Origin: Paralithodes platypus
Lineage: Eukaryota > Arthropoda > Malacostraca > Decapoda > Lithodidae
Reading direction: 5' to 3'
Length of the DNA stretch: 64,000 nt
NCBI GenBank assembly: GCA_032716605.1
Contig: CM064502.1
Location: 55,395,556 to 55,459,555 of the forward strand
Part shown: one piece after another, positions 30,904 to 41,204 of the stretch
Layout: each line of letters opens with the position of its first letter
How positions within the stretch are numbered: position 1 is the stretch's first letter
Notes under the pieces: model-generated
The model's input: only the letters and a program-made list of their open reading frames with translations
Database searches by the model: none
What the model was told of the DNA's origin: nothing
Made by a program: the position numbers and the translations under genes

Positions 30904-31025
30904 GTCAGATAGTTCGAAGGCCGACTCAAGACAGAGCAAGCACAGGGACAACACAAAACACAACAGAAAACAATGAACACACAAAAACAAAATACAAATT
31001 CACACACATCTACGTTACATCTACG

Positions 31026-31355
31026 TTAAGGGGAGAATTCCACTTGAGGGACTTTTTTCTTGACCCCTTTCTCCCTCATGTTTAGCCCCATTGCTTTTGA
31101 GATTTTAAGACTTTTGCCCCATTATTTTGACGATTTTAAGAACTTTCAACCCATTTCTGTCAATATTAAGACCTTTCGTGCCATTTAGGTGTCGATTTTA
31201 TCCTGGCGAGCGAGCCTGTAATTTAAGAGGAACCGGCTTTCAGCCGGGAAATTTTTCTACCGAAAAATGTACAAATTTATCTTGAAAGGGGCTCAAGGGG
31301 GTGTAATCTTAAGCTTGAAGGATATCTAGGGACCAAACTAAAAACCTTCCCTTAA
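31026..31355. mobile_element. TTAA-type element, family L copy 2
   Basis: 330 bp from TTAAGGGGAGAATTCCACTT to AAAAACCTTCCCTTAA, with the internal hairpin CCGGCTTTCAGCCGG. Opposite orientation to the 9952 copy. Confidence 0.75.
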
Positions 31356-31514
31356 TTATAATCACACTGTACCAGTATGTATTGAATTTAATAGGGGACA
31401 AGTCAAGCCCCCAACAAAACAATTATACTTAATGAATATATAGCGTGAAAATTGAATCCGTTAGTATCTGATTTCTCGATACTAAATTGAAATATACACC
31501 GTCTCTGTATCATA

Positions 31515-31747
31515 TTAACCCTTTCACGCATTTATGACGCAGAGGTTGCCAGATTAGCAATGAGAAATAGAGTTCTCTCTCTTATAATTACCTCTCCAAA
31601 ATTAGTTTTCTGCCCACAGCTAACTCAAAGACAACTGCAGAGGTTGAAGTAACTAAACTAAAGGTTTCTAAATACCCCTGATGGTAACAAAGGCTTTAAA
31701 GTATCCCCAATAGGCTCAAAATTGCGTCATATGTCGGAGAGGGTTAA
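31515..31747. mobile_element. TTAA-flanked MITE, family C copy 3
   Basis: TTAACCCTTTCACGCATTTA to ATGTCGGAGAGGGTTAA; same orientation as copy 2. Confidence 0.8.
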
Positions 31748-31768
31748 CTGAACATACTGTATACATAC

Positions 31769-31990
31769 CTAAAGATCCAGTCGATGCCCCACTACTGATG
31801 GAGGCCGTATCAGAGCAGTCATCAGTGTCTAGGTCAATATACCCATCACTATCCATACCCAAGTGTAGGTCCTCCCGGGCGTGTGACTCTACCACCAGGG
31901 ATACTGCCGCTGGTGGTGGGGGTGGTGGTGGTGCTGGTGTTGTTGTTGGGGTTCCTCCTACTGCACCAACCTCTCCACTCACTTCAACAT
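31769..31990 (-). CDS. UBE2O: UBE2O exon 8 (proline tract, acidic Ser-rich linker)
   Basis: 222 nt, phase 1/1; acceptor GTTGACAG, donor TTTAG|GTATGT. It encodes VEVSGEVGAVGGTPTTTP, a run of about seven prolines from a CCA/ACC repeat, then DSDGYIDLDTDDCSDTASISSGASTGSL. The D-D-C-S-D-T-A-S-I-S-S stretch parallels the family's ADDTDDTSSVTSSASS linker ahead of CR2. A C-family TTAA element begins 21 nt inside the downstream intron. Confidence 0.9.
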
Positions 31991-32017
31991 CTGTCAACAA
32001 GTATACACTGTTCATCT

Positions 32018-32370
32018 TCTGGGAGCCCACGTCGCTTTTTTTCTCTTTCTCTCCCACTCTCTTTGGCTTGTATCCGTTCGGCCCCATTCAGCCTACTGCT
32101 ATAAGATGTTTACCCCCATCCAGGTGTCAATATTTACCGCTCGCCAGCATATATATATTTTTGTTTTTGACAGCAAGCTAAATTTGTATATTTTTCGATA
32201 GAAAAATGTCTCCGGAGAAGCGGGATTTCTCCATACAACAATGCTGGCGAGCGAGAGGAAGAAATCGACACCTGGATGGGGATAAACGTCTTAAAACAGT
32301 TGGCTGAATGGGGCCGAATGGATACAAGCCAGGAAAAAAAAAAAAAAGCCAGTGACCACCCCCCCCTTAA
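32018..32370. mobile_element. TTAA-type element, family P copy 1
   Basis: Matches 44412-44741 through GGCTTGTATCCGTTCGGCCC, TTTTTCGATAGAAAAATGTC and GGCTGAATGGGGCCGAATGG. It contains the inverted pair GCTCGCCAGCAT/ATGCTGGCGAGC. The right end is CCCCCCCTTAA; the left end has lost its TTAA. It starts about 28 nt upstream of the exon 8 acceptor. Confidence 0.7.
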
Positions 32371-32781
32371 ACATTTTCAGTACCTTGATATTATAATTGC
32401 ATTTTTCCACAATTGATTTGATCAGTAACCTTTAATTTCGTTTTCAAGTTTTATATTTTAATTAATTCTACCCTCCCACTCTATCAATTTCTTCACTCCA
32501 CCACTTTCACTATTATTAGCATTACTTTCAGTCAACAAATACAGTTCTTTTTATTATTCTTGTGGGGACTATAAGGCACCTCAAGCAACAAAGGCACTTG
32601 TCTGCTCCAGCCCTACCAGACAAGTGCGGCAGGCCCCCGTCCTCTCTCCAGCCAGGCGGCCGTGACACTGAGGAGGTATGATGTATATCCTGCTAGACTC
32701 TGCAGTGCTGCCAAAGGCAAATGTAGCACAACACTAGCGATATTCGCTCAAATTAGCGAATGTTTATGGTAGTGCTGCTGA

Positions 32782-32945
32782 TTAACCCTGTGCGCTACGA
32801 ACCTCGTTCTAGTGTCATTTTGAAGCTATTTTCTTCTAGTTTTGGGCTGAATACATTTAATTTCATGCAGACACTTGCTCAATCATTCAGGAGTGCCTGA
32901 ATGAGCCCTAATATAACAGAAATATGCCCGCAGCGTAAGTGTTAA
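32782..32945. mobile_element. TTAA-flanked MITE, family Q short copy, at exon 7 donor
   Basis: TTAACCCTGTGCGCTACGAA...GCCCGCAGCGTAAGTGTTAA. It shares ATTCAGGAGTGCCTGAAT with 33201-33630 and 38932-39863 but lacks their GC-rich half. Its right TTAA lies within the GTAATTAAC donor of exon 7. Confidence 0.75.
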
Positions 32946-32949
32946 TTAC

Positions 32950-32991
32950 CTTTAGAATCGCCAGCCTGTGGTGGACTATCACCTGATTTTT
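32950..32991 (-). CDS. UBE2O: UBE2O exon 7 (42-nt micro-exon)
   Basis: A 42-nt exon between CACTTTCAG and AAAG|GTAATTAAC, entering and leaving in phase 1. With flanking bases it reads KKSGDSPPQAGDSKG, a polar linker. Evidence is the pair of clean splice sites and the phase that joins exons 6 and 8 without a stop. The sequence is too short and too low in complexity for homology. Its donor nearly touches a TTAA-flanked MITE. Confidence 0.75.
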
Positions 32992-33146
32992 CTGAAAGTG
33001 AAAACAAAATAGTAGTATTAGTAAACATAATGCAATAATTCTAATGAGACCAAATTTATAGAAGCGTTATTGTGCAAAATTATTAGGCACTATGGCAAAG
33101 ATGTCAAATTATGGATTGTGTTTGGAACAATGTAGAGTATGATATT

Positions 33147-33665
33147 ATTATTGTTGTTGTTGTCGTTCCCGAAGATGCCTAACCGAACAGCCCCGAGTCC
33201 TTAACCCTTTGGCTGTGGGTGACGTTCTGGAACTTCCTGGCAAGTTACAGCAATTTCCAGGCTTTAAAAGCCTGTAAAAACTGTAAAAATCGAGTGTCAA
33301 TGGGCGGGAGCGTGAGGGGCCCACCTCCGACCCTCAGAGCAGCGAGCGGCTCACTGAGGTACACTGTGTCTCGCGCGGGTCTCTCTCTGTGTCTCACAGC
33401 AGTGTAGCCAAGCGAGCGAGTGCTAGCAAATAGCGGGTTTCCCGCGTTTCACTGGCACCACTGCGGGTAAACCAGACCACGTACGGGGTCCGTTCTGGTC
33501 TCATTTTGAAGCTATTTTAGTCTAGTTTTCGGCAGAATACACTTAATTTAATGCGGATGCTTGATTTATCATTCAGGAGTGCCTGAATATGCCCTAAATA
33601 GCCCAAACATAGCCGCAGCCAACGGGTTAAGGAAGGCCATGGCCACGGCCAAGAACCCTGTCTGG
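33147..33665 (-). mobile_element. SINE-like family A fragment split by a MITE
   Basis: TTGTTGTTGTTGTCGTTCCC...GAACAGCCCCGAGTCC stops at TTAA (33201) and resumes at 33631 with GGAAGGCCATGGCCACGGCC. The uninterrupted order is seen at 63790-63815. Confidence 0.75.
33201..33630. mobile_element. TTAA-flanked MITE, family Q copy 1
   Basis: 430 bp; ends TTAACCCTTTGGCTGTGGGT and (inverted) TTAACCCGTTGGCTGCGGCT. The interior includes a hairpin CCAGGCTTTAAAAGCCTG and GC-rich GGGGCCCACCTCCGACCCTC. Inserted in a SINE A copy. Confidence 0.85.
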
Positions 33666-34480
33666 ATCTGCCGAAAGTCCGGATATATATTCAGCCATCC
33701 AGACAAATCCGGATGGCTGAAACATGAGTCCGGATATCTAACTTAACCCTCTCACCACGGAAGGGCTCTTGAACGCCCATAAAAAAGCATATAACAGGTA
33801 CCCGGAAGGGCTCTTGAACGCCCAGTGGTTGAAAGCCTGTGAGCTTCGTGTGCGAGGCGTCGGTCCGACGCATGTAAACAACAGCCGGCTGGACCGACGC
33901 CCCGCATCTCCGGCCACAAGAAGGAGAGCGTCGCTTGTTCGTGTGTGCCTGTATGTTGTATCGAAAAGTAGTGTAAAGTGGCTGTTTTGGCCATAAAGTT
34001 ATCTCCAATGAAATCATCATCACAGCTCAACCAGTTGACTTAGAGAGCTCTACTTAATGCCATTCTACAGGTAAATAACACAGCTACGCTTGGGGATGCG
34101 CGGGAATGCGGGAAGCAGTCTGATTAACAAATATACGGTAGCCTAGCCTAGACGTTTTTCGGCCAAAACACCCGGGTTTCGAGGAATATATATATAATAC
34201 ATAGCCGGGGCTGGAGGGTTAAACAACCAGACTTAGGTTTCAGCCAACCACACAAATCCGGATGGCTGACATACAAGTCTGGATATCTAACGCTGGATGT
34301 AAACAAGACGTGCGGTAACTTGTATTCGTCTCATTCGTTTCCGGATTGACTTTTATTTTTCCCAAGCCATCCAGATAAGTCTGGTTGGCTGAAACATGAG
34401 TCTAGATCGAAATGCATGTCTGGATCTCTAGGGTTTCCAGATCTGAGAGCACCGATGGGAGGGGTTCTACTGTACTTAGT
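33640..34480. mobile_element. Composite element with AATCCGGATGGCTGA repeats
   Basis: Contains several direct and inverted copies of CCATCCAGACAAATCCGG and GGCTGAAACATGAGTCCGGA, on both sides of a TTAA-flanked element at 33743-34222. It looks like a DNA transposon split by the nested insertion; exact ends unclear. Confidence 0.5.
33743..34222. mobile_element. TTAA-flanked element, family R
   Basis: 480 bp, TTAACCCTCTCACCACGGAA to CCGGGGCTGGAGGGTTAA. The first 75 bp hold a duplicated GGAAGGGCTCTTGAACGCCC. The middle holds two inverted GTCGGTCCGACGC/TGGACCGACGC motifs. No second copy seen. Confidence 0.65.
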
Positions 34481-34901
34481 TTTTTCTTTAACCCTTTCCT
34501 TGAGATAAGAATGGGCTAAAGACGTATAAACACTGTCAAACAGCCCACCCTTTAGGGTTGAAGCCTCCAAGTAGATTGGTCTATATGTGAACTTAATAAC
34601 CAACATGCAAGCCCTCCCCACACTTACTATATCATTTCATTGAGGGGCACATTTTTGTTTTTTTTGTTTTTTTCTATGTAAATGAGGGAGAGAAAAGGCA
34701 CGTAGAAAGCTATTCTTGGGCAGTAAGAAGTACGGGGGTTTGTAAGGAAACAATTAGGATCATAACACACTACAAATAACAAGTGGTATACTGGATTAGG
34801 AACATATGAAAAATACTAACTTATACTGTAGTTATTTGTAGACTCTTGCACGTTTTGGGGATTTACGTGGATTGTATTGTGTTAGTAAATCCGGCCACTG
34901 T

Positions 34902-35120
34902 ACTATAGGTAGCGCCAACGAACTTGACAATAATCTTGATCCCTGACCTCTCTGGAACTTAAAAGGGCCTAGAGCAAACTGGCTGTAAATATCCACACCT
35001 ATTTCCTGGTGGACTCTTCCCAAATTATAGAAACGTCAGCCCGATTGCTTTAATTCATTTTGAGTTATAAGAAGTTAAGGGGTCAAGATTATTGTCAAGT
35101 TCGCTGGCGCCACCTATAAC
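34902..35120. mobile_element. MITE family S copy 1
   Basis: Inverted ends of about 40 bp: ACTATAGGTAGCGCCAACGA and TTATAGGTGGCGCCAGCGAA, each followed by CTTGACAATAATCTTGA. 219 bp. Confidence 0.85.
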
Positions 35121-35341
35121 TCATTATGTCAATCCTCAGGGCAAACATAAAAAGTAACCTAACTTTCTAAAACTTAAAAAAACAACCAAAAATAACAACT
35201 AAAACAATAACATAATGATCGTACCTTGGGCTGCCTCTAGGGTACCCGCTAAAACAGACCGTACTTTTCTCTCTGAAAAGTAATCAACCAATGGGTAAAA
35301 CAAACAAAAATAACACCTTTATATCTTACGTTTAACTTCAA

Positions 35342-35556
35342 TTAACCCTCTGAAGATTATGACGCATTTTGACAGTATCTTCTGGCTATCATTAGACGAT
35401 TTTATACAGTTTAGGAAGGAGCTGTAGGAGTTAAAAGGGTAAAGACTATCTCAATTAGCCCTCTGACTCTCATATACCCTTCCTAATCTGAATAAAATCT
35501 TCTAAAATAGCCAGAAAACATAACAGGAATGCGTCATCGGATCCTGAGAGGATTAA
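35342..35556. mobile_element. TTAA-flanked MITE, D-related
   Basis: TTAACCCTCTGAAGATTATG to GATCCTGAGAGGATTAA, 215 bp, with two inverted GACTATCTCAATTAG/TCTTCTAAAATAGCC blocks as in family D but different ends (GACGCA instead of GACGTC). Confidence 0.7.
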
Positions 35557-35699
35557 GCAGTAATTGATGCGATACAAAACTTTATATTTAAAGAAAAGGA
35601 ATTAAAAATACAAAAAGTTTTAAAATATATTGCATTTCTAAATCAACATTTTATAACAAAAGTGATACAGTACAGTACATCCAAACATAAATATTATGT

Positions 35700-35945
35700 A
35701 TTTATTAGTGGCTACTTTGTCTGAAGATGATGATGCAGTTTTTACCAGCATACACTCCCTGCTGAATAGCAAGGCTAGGGTGGGTGTCCTGATGAATTAG
35801 GGACTTAGTGAATAGTTGCCACAGATTGATAGACCGCACCGTTCACCAACAGCACTGACGTCTGCCAATAACTCACTGGCTGGCACGAGGCTCGAACCGT
35901 CAACCTCACGGTTAGCAGGCGAAAGCTCTACCAATTGACGGCCTG
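35700..35945 (-). mobile_element. tRNA-derived SINE, family B
   Basis: The minus strand begins GGCCGTCAATTGGTAGAGCT (A box) and carries GACGGTTCGAGCCTCGTGCC (B box), followed by a body shared with 37786-38005 (GGGACTTAGTGAATAGTTGC). The tRNA moiety is about 70 nt but lacks a clean clover-leaf. Confidence 0.7.
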
Positions 35946-36130
35946 TCTATGACGTATTGCCTATATTAACATATGGCACCACTGGCCCATAGCCTAGTTG
36001 TTGTTGTATCGGACTATAAATTAACTTTATTAATGCATTACGTCTGTTATCTGGCATATCCATGACTCTTTCACATACCGGTACGCATTTATTATTGTTG
36101 AAAATATCATTATCTGAAAGATTCTCTAAC

Positions 36131-36289
36131 ACTTGGTGGTGTAATGGTTAAGGTGTCTACAAATCTGTGTGTGATAACCCGGGTTGGAATCCTGGTGCAT
36201 CACATATATGCTTTCATTATAATTTCATTGGAGGTGTTTGGTGTTGTGGTGAAATTAATAAAAAATAGATTATAATGACTAATAATAGA
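36131..36289 (+). mobile_element. tRNA-derived SINE, family C copy 2
   Basis: GGTGGTGTAATGGTTAAGGT and CCCGGGTTGGAATCCTGG, then ATGCTTTCATTATAATTTCA and GGAGGTGTTTGGTGTTGTGG, ending in A-rich sequence. Inserted in the second Penelope-like copy. Confidence 0.75.
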
Positions 36290-36540
36290 CCCAACAGGTC
36301 GCTCATACAAATAAATTATTATTGGTTTAAAATCTTCACATCTATCTGGTAATTTGGACTTAACTTTCTTTGAATTTATGAGACTGTTAACATTTGTCTA
36401 AAATTTTAGAGGAATAATTCAAAGTGGATATTACTTTAACTTTAATAGGGTTATCTATGGATTTCTTAGAATTGGCTCTAATACATCCCATAAAAGCAAA
36501 GACTGTATTTTTAAATTTAGTAGTGAAATTATGTTCATTG

Positions 36541-36950
36541 TTGTTGTTGTTGTTCCCCAAGCTGCCTGGCCGAACAGCCCCAAGGCCCCGAGCAGGCCAA
36601 GGCCATAACCGTGCGCCCCCACAGAACCCTCCCTGCCGACCACAATAAAGCCTGGGTGACCGAAGCCACTCCATGGCGGGGAGCTGAGGAGGGTGCGGAA
36701 ACGCCCAGGAAACCAAAGCCCCACCCAGGGCCCTGTGCCCCTCAGCAATTATGAAGAGAAAGTTGAGGGACAAAGGAAAAATATGTGACGCTTTGGCTTC
36801 CAATCTAGGTAGACTGGGAGGTCAATCCACGGAAGAGACGCCGTCACTTGAGATCTAGAAAATATAAAAGTAAAAGGAACAGTCAGAGTAAGCTATGGGT
36901 ATGGCAGAGATCGCTCAGTTCTCACTCTGATAGACCAACCCATCACCATT
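36541..36950 (-). mobile_element. SINE-like family A with target duplication
   Basis: Flanked by GTTCATTGTT at 36533-36542 and again at 36951-36960. The host Penelope-like sequence is continuous across it when compared with 15510-15550. The (CAA)n tail is on the minus strand. The first about 120 nt of the full-length form are absent. Confidence 0.85.
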
Positions 36951-37553
36951 GTTCATTGTTTAGAATATTTTCTATCAAAGAAGCAAAACTTTTCTTTTGT
37001 AGGCCTTTCAATGAATCTTTATTTTTTTTAATTCCAAAATTTACATACTGTAGCCTATAATGAATACACATTATTGACAATCAGGTTAATATCTAACCTG
37101 TTTTTCTTTTATTTAATAAATTTAAGTCTTCTATTACCATGTCTACATGGTCTTCTGTTTCTAACAGGGAAGTTAAAGTAAGGGTTATTAAAATAGTATC
37201 TTTATACAATATGTTGCCTACACCTTTAATTTGATTATTAAGTCCAAATGGATAGATAGTCATTCATTTTCCAATCCAATAATTTTCTCTATCTATAATA
37301 TCTTGATCTTCTTTAACAATTTCAATAATTTTGTATTTATAATATAATTTGGTACAATCTGTGTTAAAATGCGTATATAAAAGAATCTTGAAGTCAATGC
37401 CGTTCTTTACTCCAGCTCTATGTCCATAGGCTCTTTCTCTTAACCCATTCTTCGTCTTTCCAACATACGGTATTGTATATTGTATACGGGGACCTGTCCG
37501 ACATGTCGATGCCATTCCGAGAAATGCGGGTAACTGAGTAAAAATAGTGGGAC

Positions 37554-37770
37554 TTAAGCCGGTATCACACGAGCGCTTTTTCACTCAACATTTATCCTCA
37601 ACACTGGTCTGGCAGCTTATGAAGTCAACATTTATAATAGTTCTGTCACCTAAATTCATCTACCATAAGTCTAGTTTCCGAAACCAGTGCAAAATCATCC
37701 AAAAATGTTGCCAGAAAAATGTTGACTATCGAATGTTGACTATAAAAGCTCTAGTGTGATACCGGCTTTA
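37554..37770. mobile_element. MITE family I copy
   Basis: Ends TTAAGCCGGTATCACACGAG and (inverted) TAAAGCCGGTATCACACTAG, 217 bp, well preserved. Confidence 0.85.
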
Positions 37771-37785
37771 GAGAGGGTTTACTGT

Positions 37786-38005
37786 AATACCTTTGTGAGC
37801 ATCTTTGTTTACGCCATACACTCCCTTGATTGACAGAGCTAGGGGGGTGCCCTTGTTACAGGGACTTTACTGGATATTTGCCACAAATCACTAGACCTGA
37901 GTGTCCAAACTCTTGACGTCTACCAATGGCACGGGGTGGGATCAAACTGCCGACCTTTCAATCAGCAGTCAAAGAGCTACCAACCATGCCACGGCTCATC
38001 TCATT
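37786..38005 (-). mobile_element. tRNA-derived SINE, family B copy 2
   Basis: The minus strand starts GAGCCGTGGCATGGTTGGTA and has GTCGGCAGTTTGATCCCAC as B box; the body contains AAAGTCCCTGTAACAAGGGC. It matches the split copy at 60355-60890. Confidence 0.75.
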
Positions 38006-38128
38006 TCTTCATTGTTGTAATATCTTTGTGAACAAGCTATTCCAAAATTTAAAAATACCTAACTCGACAGTATTCACTGAATAATAATCTTCTTCCTGTA
38101 TACAATAAAAAAATTATGATTATTCATT

Positions 38129-38343
38129 ATCCCCTGCTGTACCGGCGACGTCTGTTTTATTTTACTGTGGCTACTATTAATTGATTTTATTCAGTTTAGG
38201 AAACACCTCTAGTAATTATAAGGCTTCAAACTATCTCAACCATCCCTTTTAAGTACCACAGATCCTTTCTAAGCTGCCTAGTATCGTCTAAATATAGCTA
38301 GAATAAAATATAACACCTGTCGCTGGTACTCAAAGGGTTATAA
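38129..38343. mobile_element. TTAA-type MITE, family D copy with eroded ends
   Basis: ATCCCCTGCTGTACCGGCGA to GTCGCTGGTACTCAAAGGGTTA. The left TTAA is mutated. It ends 20 nt into intron 6 from the exon 6 donor. Confidence 0.65.
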
Positions 38344-38363
38344 AATAAGTGGTAGATACTGAC

Positions 38364-38548
38364 TTGTCTTTGTTTTAGCAGGTCTAGGTCTGAGAGGACA
38401 CGGGTTGGTATAGTCTGATGTTAGTTGTGCTGCTACCAGGCGGCGCCACTGTTCACGAGTCATGATCACATCACCCTCATGGGAGGAGTAATAGTTGCGG
38501 TCACCCAGCTGCAGGGTGCATGGCTCAAACACATTCAACATCTTCACT
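38364..38548 (-). CDS. UBE2O: UBE2O exon 6
   Basis: 185 nt; the acceptor is TTTGTGTAG and the donor ACAA|GTCAGT. It encodes VKMLNVFEPCTLQLGDRNYY, then SHEGDVIMTREQWRRLVAAQ and a basic, proline-rich tail (PLRPRPAKTKT). Family counterparts are the FDHAQRQLGERCLYVFP block and the start of the linker. An alternative acceptor two bases on would give a stop, so this border is forced. Confidence 0.9.
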
Positions 38549-38567
38549 CTACACAAAATAAATACAA

Positions 38568-38630
38568 TTATAATGTAAAACTTGCAAAATAAACAAACCA
38601 AAACATATACGAACACAGTTAAAATACAAT
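38568..38630 (-). repeat. H-family fragment at exon 6 acceptor
   Basis: TTATAATGTAAAACTTGCAA and ACAAACCAAAACATATACGA; begins about 20 nt upstream of the acceptor. Confidence 0.65.
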
Positions 38631-38684
38631 ATATAATACAGTACTGTATTCAAATCCACATAACAAAGAGTGAAGACTATACAG

Positions 38685-38893
38685 TAGTCTATTCGCTGTA
38701 AGTAGGCGAGAAATTATGACCTCTAACCTCTGTAACTCAAAAACGACTAGAGTAATTGAGCTAATATTTCTACCATTTGGGAAGAGTTAATTAAGGAATA
38801 GATATGGAAATTTACAGCCAATTTGCTCTAGCCCTTTTTGAGTTACAGAGGATAGCGGTCAGGATTTCTCGCCTACTTACAGCGAATAGACTA
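38685..38893. mobile_element. MITE related to family S
   Basis: Inverted ends TAGTCTATTCGCTGTAAGTA of about 35 bp; the interior shares TAACTCAAAA and CTGTAAAT blocks with S copies but the ends differ. Confidence 0.8.
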
Positions 38894-38931
38894 TAGAACA
38901 TTGTAAACATTGTGGTTTTTATTAACCCTTT

Positions 38932-39454
38932 CGCTGCGGGTGACGTTCTGGAATGTTTTGGCAAGTTACAGCAATCGATGTATCAATGGGGAGATATTAT
39001 TGGGATGGAATTTGTGCTGTACCTAGGTATCAGTACATTACCACAAGCCCACCGAAACGTCAATAAAATACCCTCATTGTTCCCTGATTAAATAGCACTG
39101 TATGAATATTCCCATATTCAAAATATGCTATAGGGGTGCAATGCCTGGTGAGTTATCTGCTCAACAGGTGGCGTTGTGTGTGTGTGTGTAAGTGTGAGAG
39201 TCCGAGTGTAGGGGGTTAAACAGTGAAGCACGGGAACGAGGTGGCTTCAGAGATGGGGTCGTTTCGGGCCATGAGTGAGCACCGTGCCTCATATGAAGGC
39301 AAGATGGCAGGTGCTCGTTGTACTCTACGTGCTTCACATGTCTCACTCCCTAGACTGGAACAAGACCTCACGGGCTTCACTGTTCATTGTACAGTAAAGC
39401 GGTGAATGTTAAGGCTCTCAGCCTATGCCCGAGAGGAAGTAAGTTGGAATATAG

Positions 39455-39491
<37 letters not shown>

Positions 39492-39863
39492 AGGCTTTAA
39501 AAGCCTGTAAAAAACGTAAAAATTGAGTGTCAGTGAGCTGGAGCGTGAGGGGCCCACCTCCGACCCTCAGAGCACCGAGCGGCTCACTGAGCTAGGCTGT
39601 GTCTCGCGCAGGTCTCTCTCTGTCTCTCTCACCAGTGTAGCCAAGCGAGCGAGTGTTACATAATAGCGGGGTTCCCGCGTTTCACTGGCACCACTGCAGG
39701 TGAACCAGACCACGTACAGGGTCCGTTCTGGTGTCATTTTGAAGCTATTTTCGCCTAGTTTTCGGCAGAATACACTTAATTTAATGCAGATGCTTGATTT
39801 ATCATTCAGGAGTGCCTGAATATGCCCAAAATAGCCTAAACATAGCCGCAGCCAAAGGGTTAA
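38932..39863. mobile_element. TTAA-flanked MITE, family Q copy 2, interrupted
   Basis: TTAACCCTTTCGCTGCGGGT...CATAGCCGCAGCCAAAGGGTTAA. Compared with 33201-33630, an extra sequence lies between CAAGTTACAGCAAT and TCCAGGCTTTAAAAGCCTG. Confidence 0.85.
38977..39488 (+). mobile_element. Retroposed insert with poly(A), inside family Q MITE
   Basis: About 510 bp ending in about 33 A at 39456-39488. Part (GACTGGAACAAGACCTCACG to GCTCTCAGCCTATGCCCGAG) recurs at 30020-30115. No coding frame or Pol III promoter recognised; class unknown. Confidence 0.65.
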
Positions 39864-40017
39864 AGGTGAAAAATAAAAGTGGTGGTTTGACCATGAAATG
39901 TTTGTGTGCCCGGCTGCCAGACCGGCGCCTACAGCTTCAGCTTATTTACTCTCAGTCAACTATTGATAATGGATTATTATTGATTACAGTACAGTATATT
40001 GATTAATCATTAATTTT

Positions 40018-40300
40018 GTTTTTTATTTCATAAATATTATTTTAGTAAGCGTTGTTTCCACATAGCGATTTTGATAAGTTAATTTGGATTATGGTCTTTG
40101 TCCGAGTTTTGGTTTGTTTAGTTTGCAAGTTTTACATTTTAATTTATTATTATAATGTGAAACTTGCAAAATATACAAACCAAAACCGGGACGACACAAT
40201 ATAAAGACAAAAGAACTTATCAAAATCGCTATGTGGAAATAACGCTTTAGCAAGATATAATTTTGAAAGTAAGAACACGAAACCACCACATAGGGTGCAG
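40018..40300. repeat. H-family foldback, both arms
   Basis: Left arm GCGTTGTTTCCACATAGCGA...TTTGCAAGTTTTACATTTTA; right arm GTGAAACTTGCAAAATATAC...ATCGCTATGTGGAAATAACG, separated by about 15 bp only. Confidence 0.75.
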
Positions 40301-40650
40301 ATTGGTGATGATGATGATTTATTTCACCATTGTAACCATTCGTAGGGCACTGCCCACTGCTTTCATTTATCGATTCGGACTACAGAAAATTATCGATTGA
40401 TTGCTTTGCATTCTATTTAGCAAATATTAAACTGTTTATTTCAGATGAACTGATTGTTAAATAATGATATTCTTGGGTGAATTATTAGCTGTAAGGTGGG
40501 AGAGAGTTCTGGCTAGTATATAAATGTGGGTGTGGCTTCTCTGCCAGGTTAGTCCAGCACCACTCTAATGTATAAGCTTCAAACTTGTAACATCTTTACA
40601 ATATTATACCTTGCTCAATCATTAGCAACTATGGTATATCCAAAATATTT
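40300..40650. other. Intron 5, unassigned
   Basis: No gene or repeat recognised; 40505-40560 holds ATATAAATGTGGGTGTGGCT without supporting context. Confidence 0.4.
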
Positions 40651-40652
40651 TT

Positions 40653-40875
40653 CACTATAGGTAGCGTCAACGAACTTGACAATTATCTCGATCCCTGACC
40701 TCTTCGTAACTCAAAAGGACCTTGAGCAAACTGGCTGTAAATGTCCACACCTATTTCCTGGTAGACTCTTCCCAAATTATATAAATTTCAGCCCAATTGC
40801 TTTTATTCATTTCGAGTTATAATAAGTTAAGGGGGTCCAGATTATTGTCAAGTTCGCTGGCGTTACCTATAGTGC
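40653..40875. mobile_element. MITE family S copy 2
   Basis: Ends CACTATAGGTAGCGTCAACG and (inverted) CACTATAGGTAACGCCAGCG, 223 bp; near-identical in layout to 34902-35120. Confidence 0.9.
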
Positions 40876-40989
40876 TCTACGGTATAATATTTTCAAGTGA
40901 TTAAATCCACAAAATGGTCCAATAATACTTCTACCATATACAATAACAATAAAAACTCTTGTCAGGGATTATTGACATATAGGACAGAC

Positions 40990-41093
40990 CTTTTGAGGTC
41001 CTCTCCCTGCACCAGATATTTAGGTTGCTCCTTATCCACACAGGGGTCGTTAGAAAATGCCCGACATTGCCACCTCACGCCCAGCTGGACCAC
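40990..41093 (-). CDS. UBE2O: UBE2O exon 5
   Basis: 104 nt, starting in phase 0 and ending with two bases of a codon (AG). It encodes VVQLGVRWQCRAF, then KEQPKYLVQGEDLK. It corresponds to the VVELKVTW...V.TQENL.RVKRL segment of the family. The AG overhang plus A from exon 6 gives Arg, restoring the LKR-VK motif. Confidence 0.92.
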
Positions 41094-41204
41094 CTGCAGG
41101 ACAGAAGTGGAGTTTATTAAAAGGTTTGGACTTAATGAACACAAGCACTTGGTATAAAATAACACTTCTAACAAATATATCTAACAACATTTACTTTGGC
41201 TTCA

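Larger units (their letters stand above)
35947..37500 (-). mobile_element. Second permuted Penelope-like copy, split by two SINEs
   Basis: Order on the minus strand: GIY-YIG with YVGKTKNGLRERAYGHRAGV and ILLYTHFNTDCTKLYYKYKI (37470-37290), DRENYWIGK (37285-37260), the linker, the FKNTVFAFMGCIRANSKKS block (36525-36460) and LENLSDNDIFNNNKCVPVCE (36132-36060). This is the same permuted order as at 13426-16150. SINE A lies at 36541-36950 and SINE C at 36131-36289. The RT core is missing on the 3' side. Confidence 0.8.

Noticed and set aside
31798..32181. Plus-strand open frame opposite exon 8
   Set aside because: Mirror of exon 8 plus MITE P; no homology and no splice support.
35870..35945. Functional tRNA gene on the minus strand
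   Set aside because: A and B boxes are good but stems do not pair and the sequence continues into a SINE body shared with other copies.
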